A stretch of 64,000 bases of DNA from Rhynchonema sp. JSB1_4 (lineage: Eukaryota > Nematoda > Chromadorea > Monhysterida > Xyalidae). Both the position numbers and the translations under genes were made by a program. Positions within the stretch are counted from its first letter, which is position 1; the number at the start of each line of letters is the position of its first letter. The DNA lies in assembly GCA_030248065.1 (NCBI GenBank), contig JASAMV010006729.1, positions 1 to 64,000 on the forward strand. The letters are read 5' to 3'. Positions 59,001 to 64,000 of the stretch are shown here, piece after piece. The notes under the pieces are model-generated. The model searched no databases, was not told the DNA's origin, and saw nothing but the letters and a program-made list of their open reading frames with translations.

Positions 59001-60479
59001 TAGCGGACTTTCACAATCCAGTGAACTTCTATTCAACCCTTTCTCCCACAGAAACTGAACGTACGAATGGTGCGGCAGCGCGCATTCCACCAGCCGGATT
59101 CCACCACGGATAGCCGGTATCATTGAAGGCACGTGGACGACGATGTGGGCCGACACCAACGCCCATACCACGACTGGCACCGTCCTCACCTTCGCTGATC
59201 GCGCGACGACGGTCACGTGACTGCAATATATTGCGACAGTGAGTAACGCGCATTTTTTGGAAAAAAATTTGGTGCAGCTTGCACGCACAGGCATAAAAAT
59301 TTCACAAGAACTTCTAATTTTATATGCGCACGCAATTCTGTGCGCAATTTGCACTTAACACAAAAAATTCTAGCTCAGGTTAGGTGCAGGCGTAAGTACA
59401 AAGTACATATTCAATGAAAAACAGCCAACAACATCATTGATATTGAAACATCAGCCAATTGGGAAAGGGAAGAGCCACCATCAATTGAACTTTTAAGAAC
59501 CAACCGGATAAAATTGTCGTGAATGATATCCGCCGGGTGGTGGATATCCGTACGGACCAAATCGTTCACTGGCAAATCGACTGCCCTTCACTGCCTGGCC
59601 GTTCGGACCGGTCACTTCGGCTGCTTCCAACCCCTGCAGTTTGATGGTTTATATTTTTATCACTCATCTCGTGCCGTGTCTTGTCTATCAAAATTCAACG
59701 CAAAGCCACAATTGCATCTTGAAACAAGATCACATAAAGCAAAGCAACACAAAACAAACCTTCGGTCCTGTGACAACTGAGAATTCGACCACTTCATTGT
59801 CGGCCAACGATGGTTCAAAGGCCTTGTTCCAGCTTTGAATGGCAAGCTGAAATTAGGTTACTTTTTTGAGAAAAAAAATTAAATTTACGATTTGCTGTTT
59901 GGTTCAAGCACGAAATACACACAATTCCCCAAATTGAATAACTCACTCGATGCACAAATAAATCCTGCTGGTCGTCGTCGCGCTGAATGAAACCGTATCC
60001 TATTTTCACGTTGAACCATTTGACCTTGCCAGGAACCTTCTCAGCTGCAATAATAAAATAAAGTTACTGTACCATGCCAAACATCGGGGGATACCTACTG
60101 TACCAGGCGAGGGAGACGGGATACCTGCTGTACTGGGGCGCGACCCCGACCCCCCCCCAGCTCCAACATTGGGCCGACGCAATTGTGACCGCCGAAAAGC
60201 AAACCAAACCCCAAACAAACCGACAACTTCCTTTCCGGCGACAGTTCGTGTCTTCGCGTTGATTTCACTTTCGTCCGACTTGCTGTTCACGGCCGCCGCA
60301 TTGTCGCTCATCTCGCTGCTTTCACTCGGTTTCGGCATTGAATCTGCTTTTTGATCGCTGTCACTTTGTTTCGCCTCCGATCGGTCGTGTTCGTCCACGT
60401 CCACTTGTTCGTCGTCACTGATTTGCAGCAATTCAACCATTTCCTCCACCGATTTCTGCACGTCATCCACTTCAGTCAT
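56061..60479 (-). CDS. Y-box (cold-shock domain) mRNA-binding protein, copy 2, full length
   Basis: Fourteen minus-strand exons from ATG 60479 join in phase to about 637 residues. Boundaries: 60479-60221, 60044-59947, 59846-59760, 59633-59505, 59220-59065, 58894-58762, 58671-58486, 57571-57350, 57229-57116, 57026-56898, 56754-56632, 56535-56423, 56304-56197, 56117-56061. After an acidic N-terminus ([14 protein letters not shown]) comes the cold-shock domain: [36 protein letters not shown] and [17 protein letters not shown]. Then an arginine/glycine-rich stretch ([22 protein letters not shown]) and repeated blocks of basic and acidic residues, typical of Y-box tails. Such proteins package germline and somatic mRNA in the cytoplasm. 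The last exon is uncertain: two acceptors 7 bases apart give different ends, and exon 10 could instead read through to a stop at 56797, giving a shorter isoform. A hAT-like element lies in intron 7 and a truncated one in intron 1. Confidence 0.87.
57981..58358. mobile_element. hAT-like miniature element, CAGTGTTGGAGG family, complete
   Basis: Starts ccGTGTTGGAGGTACTC and ends cacctccaacacta. The 8-bp target gcgtggac is duplicated exactly (57973-57980 and 58359-58366). Interior word ggggggatacctactgtacc occurs many times; the middle has gcgcgcgtagcgcgcg. Located in an intron of Y-box copy 2. Confidence 0.88.
60064..60174. mobile_element. Truncated CAGTGTTGGAGG-family element
   Basis: Only the right part of the family is present: ctgtaccatgccaaacatcg, two copies of the gatacctactgtacc word and the terminal agctccaacattg. 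In intron 1 of Y-box copy 2. Confidence 0.7.
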
Positions 60480-60784
60480 TTTGGTGATTGCCTGTCTTGT
60501 CTTGCTTTGTTTGGGGTCGGTCGAAATAAAATAAATTGGTTAAGAAGCCAGAAGCGAAGCGATTTGGTAACTTCACTTCAGTTCACTACTTCGATTTCAT
60601 TGGTGGATTGTCTTCAAATGCTTGGAATCGAAACTGCCTGTCTGGAATTTATATGCATTCGCGAACTCTAAGTAAAAAACAGAAAAACACAAAACGGGCA
60701 AACAGAAATTTCCCTAGGAAATTAAAAACAGGATGGAGGAAGCCCAAAAAAGAAAATTTTAATCCCGTTCGCAAGAACAATCAC

Positions 60785-61216
60785 CAGAGATCAGGATTGG
60801 GCGGGGAATTCGGACTTTTGGCTCGGGCCACTAGCTGGCGGGAGACTTGAAGGTTCGGGCCGGGCCGGAGCGAACTTGCCGGCCCCAATTTCTCAAATTT
60901 CAAGCCAAAAGCACCTTTTTTTACCAAAAATCTCCAAGAAATTGAGCTGCTTCGCGCAGAGTATACATATAAAATTTTTGTGGCACCCAAATGGACCCGG
61001 TTGCCGGTTCACAGAGACGACTCACAAGCACATGAACATGCTTCTCCCTGAAAATGTTCGAAATTTTGGCTTTTTCTGAACATTTTTGCCTGTGACCCCA
61101 AAATCGGGCCGGCCGACCTTTTTGGGCTCGGGCCGGGCCGCGATTTCGGACTTTAAAATAGGGCCTGGGCGGGCCGGAGTTTTGGTCAGTCGGGCCAGGC
61201 CGGATCATAATCTCTG
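60785..61216. mobile_element. Older CAGAGG-family element
   Basis: Starts cagagatcaggattgggcgg and ends ggccggatcataatctctg, inverted and diverged relatives of the CAGAGGTCGCAATCGGGCC ends. The interior is ggcccgg-type words and an AT-rich core. I find no matching target duplication. Its last eight bases became the target of the next element. Confidence 0.55.
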
Positions 61217-61570
61217 CAGAGGTCGCAATCGGGCCGGGTTTGGCCGTCCCGGCCGAGCCCCCAAATCTCCGGCCCGGCCCGAGGTGGCCAAAAGCTCGGC
61301 CCGACCCGGCTCGAATTTTTTGGGTCAGATTTTTGCCGGATTTTTGTCATAATTTTTGCCATTTTTTCCGAACCTATTTTTGGCGAAAAAATGATTGCTT
61401 TCAATGAAAAAGTTATCAGACAGACAAGAACTGATCACTTATATACTTGCCGAATTCCTCAGAAATTTTTAGTATTTTTAACAAAGATTACTATTCTTTC
61501 AGTAAAATAGGTCACTTAAAAATCTTCCGGCAGGGGTGCCCGGCTCGGGCCGGCCCGATTGCGCCCTCTG
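61217..61570. mobile_element. hAT-like miniature element, CAGAGG family
   Basis: Starts CAGAGGTCGCAATCGGGCC and ends ggcccgattgcgccctctg. The 8-bp target aatctctg is duplicated exactly (61209-61216 and 61571-61578). Interior of ggcccggcccg words then an AT-rich core. Confidence 0.87.
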
Positions 61571-61619
61571 AATCTCTGTGATGGTGATCGCCATCATTCG
61601 AGCAAAAATAAAAAATCGT

Positions 61620-61974
61620 GCCGGGAAGACTGATTATACGTAAAACGGATTAAACGGATTTTCCGGATTAAACGGATTTTTGCGTGCTGGGGGGAAGACT
61701 GATTATGGAGTGGAAAATAAAACGGATTAAACGGAATCCAGCTGTAACTTAGTCCTGAACCAAGGCTTGGGCTTACCGTGAAACCTAAAATACAAGGGGG
61801 GCTGTATTTTTTCACTGACCCCTTTACCCTTTTAGGGGGGCTGTATTTTGGGGGGGCTCTATTTTGAGGGAGGCTGTATTTTTTCGCTGCCCAAAATCTC
61901 AAAAAATGTTCCAAAAAATACCCATAAAATGGAGTTCTGTCAGGGTGTTACTGGTCATTAGTGAGTGTTTTTAG
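61620..61974. repeat. Simple-word repeats: ggattaaacgga and ggggggctgtattttt
   Basis: The word attaaacggatt recurs six or so times at 61640-61735, with gaagactgattat twice. From 61795 a second word, ggggggctgtatttt, is repeated. The make-up resembles the interiors of neighbouring miniature elements, but I cannot define ends. Confidence 0.5.
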
Positions 61975-62475
61975 CAGGCATGGGGGCAATACCGATTTTT
62001 TGATCCAAGCCAATACCCAATACCAGGGCCCACCCCCAATACCCAATACCTCAAATCGGACCCAACCCAATACCCAATACCCAATACTCCGGTTGAGACC
62101 CAATACCCAATACCGACATAATATCAAAAAATTCCAAATTTTTTGAAAAAATAGGTCTGTTTTGGATTTTTGATCGAATACTAGGTAAAATATGGCTGAA
62201 TTTCTCACATTTCTTAACATTGCAGCTGAAAAATAGCGATTTCAAAAGCTGAAAAATTAAAAATTTTACAAAATTTCAGGGCTCTGAGGCGAAAAATAGG
62301 GCAAAACAGGGGTATTGGGTGGCATCCAATACCTGGCGAAGACCCAATCCAATACCCAATACCCAATACCAGGGCCACACCCAATACCCAATACCTGGTA
62401 TTGGGTATTGGGTACCCAATACCCAGGTATTGGGTATTGGGCGGTATTGGGTATTGGGTATTGCCCCCATGCCTC
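61975..62475. mobile_element. hAT-like miniature element filled with ggtattgggt units
   Basis: Starts CAGGCATGGGGGCAATACC and ends ggtattgcccccatgcctc. The 8-bp target gtttttag is duplicated exactly (61967-61974 and 62476-62483). Most of the two halves consists of ggtattgggtattggg units, inverted around an AT-rich centre. Confidence 0.87.
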
Positions 62476-62483
62476 GTTTTTAG

Positions 62484-62806
62484 GTGCAGATCTTCCCAGT
62501 GTAGTGGCAGGCCCGTGTGGGAGGTAAGTATGATGCGGGGTTGGGACCGGAAGCGTGAGAGGTATGATTTTGGTCACCCAAAAAGGCGAAAAAACACCGT
62601 TTTTATGATACAAGATTGGCCAAAAATTGAGGTAAAAATAGCGCTTTTTCCGAATTTTCGCCGATCTACCAAATACCTATCGCCTAAAAATAGGTATTAT
62701 GGGTAGGTTTGCGATTTTTGGGAAAATAAGGAAGAAAAACACCGATTTTTGCCTGGTATAAAATTGCTTGTGAGAGGTATGATTTGGAGTTGTGAGAGGT
62801 AAGTAC
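62484..62806. repeat. Repeat-derived interval, gagaggtatgattt words
   Basis: Contains gtgagaggtatgatttgg at about 62548 and 62771 in direct orientation and an AT-rich core between. Probably another miniature element; its ends were not resolved. Confidence 0.4.
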
Positions 62807-63596
62807 CAGAGGTCGCAATCGGGCCGGGTTTGGCCGGCCCGGCCCGGCCCGAGCCCCCAAATCTCCGGCCCGGCCCGGCCCGGCCCGACCCGTACCCCCA
62901 AATCTCCGGCCCGGCCCGGCCCGAACCCCCAAATCTCCGGCCCGGCCCGGCCCGAATTTTTGGCTCAGATTTTAACCCATTTTTTGTCACAATTTTTGCG
63001 ATTTTTGAATCTATTTTTTTGGTTGAAAATTCATTGTTTTCCATGAAAAAGTCGCCAGATAGACAATACCAAGGTAGGTAAGGTAGATGACGCGCCATCC
63101 TGGTACAGATAGGTGAGGTCGCCGCCCCCCGGCTGGTACAGTAGGTTGCTATTTTTGGCTCAAAATGGTATAAAATCGATATTTTTCACTCCAAATAATC
63201 GAAAAATCGCGCGCTGCGCGCGAAATGAGGGTTTTAGAGTACGTTTTCATCATCTAAATTTAGACATAAAAAATTTTGTTCCCCCCAAGCTCGGCCGGTC
63301 CGGTACAGTAGGTAGGTTGGTTGCAGGCCTTTCTGCTGGTACAGTAGGTTGATTGCACGCCTGGGTAGCCACACCACTGGACAATAGTGATCACTTACTT
63401 GCTGAATCCGTCAGAAATTTTAGTATTTTTGACAAAAAACAACCCTACTTTTTCAGTAAAATAAGTCACTTCAGAAGCTTCGGGCCGGGGTGCCCGGCCC
63501 GGCCCGGCCCGACCCTCCAAATCTCCGGCCCGGCCCGGCCCGAGCCAAAAGCCCAAAATCGCGGCCCGGCCCGGCCCGGCCCGATTGCGACCTCTG
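62807..63596. mobile_element. CAGAGG-family element interrupted by a nested insertion
   Basis: Starts CAGAGGTCGCAATCGGGCC and ends ggcccgattgcgacctctg. The central AT-rich core matches that of 61217-61570 but is split by the insertion 63070-63379. The left flank is gtaagtac; the right flank keeps only gta before the next element starts, as if that element landed inside the target duplication. Confidence 0.78.
63070..63379. mobile_element. Nested hAT-like element within 62807-63596
   Basis: Flanks gacaatac (63062-63069) and gacaatag (63380-63387) match at seven of eight. The right end is ggtagccacaccactg. Interior word ggtacagtaggttg, and a cgcgctgcgcgcg palindrome in the middle. Confidence 0.7.
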
Positions 63597-63599
63597 GTA

Positions 63600-64000
63600 C
63601 AGTGTTGGAGGTACTCTGGAGGGGGGGATACCTACTGTACCGCGCTCGGAGAGGGGGGGATACCTACTGTACCAGAGCCGATGGCCTGGGGGGGGGGTTA
63701 TGTACCTAGGGGGGGGGTTTGGGGGGGGGGGGGGGGGGGTTAGGTTTTGGGGTGAAAATTTTTTATGTGTTTATTATGTGTGGAATCGTGTGAAAACGTA
63801 GTATTTGCGCGCGTAGCGCGCGAATTTCGGGTAATTTGAGGTAAAAAACACTGATTTTGCACTAATTTCGGCCATTTTGGTAAAAAATTGGCACTTTTGG
63901 GGCAAAATCGGGGGGGATACCTACTGTCCCGGGGTGAAAATCGGGGGGGATACCTACTGTACCATGCCAAACATCGGGGGGGATACCTACTGTACCAGGC
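63600..64000. mobile_element. CAGTGTTGGAGG-family element, cut by window end
   Basis: Starts CAGTGTTGGAGGTACTC and follows 57981-58358 through almost its whole length, down to ctgtaccaggc. By comparison roughly 40 bases remain outside the window. Confidence 0.85.

Noticed and set aside
62677..63801. Several overlapping ORFs rich in ARPGP and GPGRAGP
   Set aside because: They translate the ggcccggcccg words of miniature transposons in all frames; not genes.

Overview
The window is eukaryotic and very probably from a nematode. The clearest marker is a complete major sperm protein (MSP) gene (38560-39176, minus), a nematode-specific family. The other genes also fit an animal with short GT-AG introns. 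A Penelope-like retroelement and a heavy load of miniature DNA transposons hint at a repeat-rich lineage rather than a Caenorhabditis-like genome. The species cannot be named from the sequence.

Layout. 1-9.7 kb: the C-terminal exons of a sphingosine-1-phosphate lyase (SGPL1), followed on the same strand by a fatty-aldehyde dehydrogenase (ALDH3) gene that is broken up. Its exon 1 is at 2.9 kb, exons 2-3 lie inverted at 0.2-0.5 kb, and its last exons are at 8.5-9.7 kb. A 961-codon Penelope-like element with N-terminal GIY-YIG and direct pseudo-LTRs sits between them. These enzymes catalyse consecutive steps of S1P breakdown. 10.4-12.8 kb: a DNA-binding protein with a Brinker/CENP-B-like HTH and a duplicated two-exon HTH cassette. 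14-29.3 kb: two tandem Kv potassium-channel genes that both lack the usual threonine of the TVGYG filter. The second carries a 7.2-kb, MULE-like, multi-exon DNA transposon between S3 and S4. 30.3-31.2 kb: a membrane C-type lectin. 31.6-38 kb: weak coding evidence plus two transposon-derived repeats. 38.6-39.2 kb: MSP. 39.6-45.5 kb: a Zhangfei/CREBZF-like bZIP gene whose first intron holds a six-level nest of miniature transposons. 45.5-53 kb: mainly repeats, with a decayed gag-like stretch. 53.1-60.5 kb: two Y-box (cold-shock domain) genes on the minus strand. 60.5-64 kb: a mosaic of miniature transposons.

The repeats show a common pattern. Many have CAGTG, CAGGG or CAGAGG ends, 8-bp target duplications readable in the sequence, and interiors made of short repeated G/C-rich words. 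They look like several non-autonomous hAT-like families that insert into one another. Exon models below were built by eye from splice sites, phase continuity and family similarity; no alignment or database search was run.
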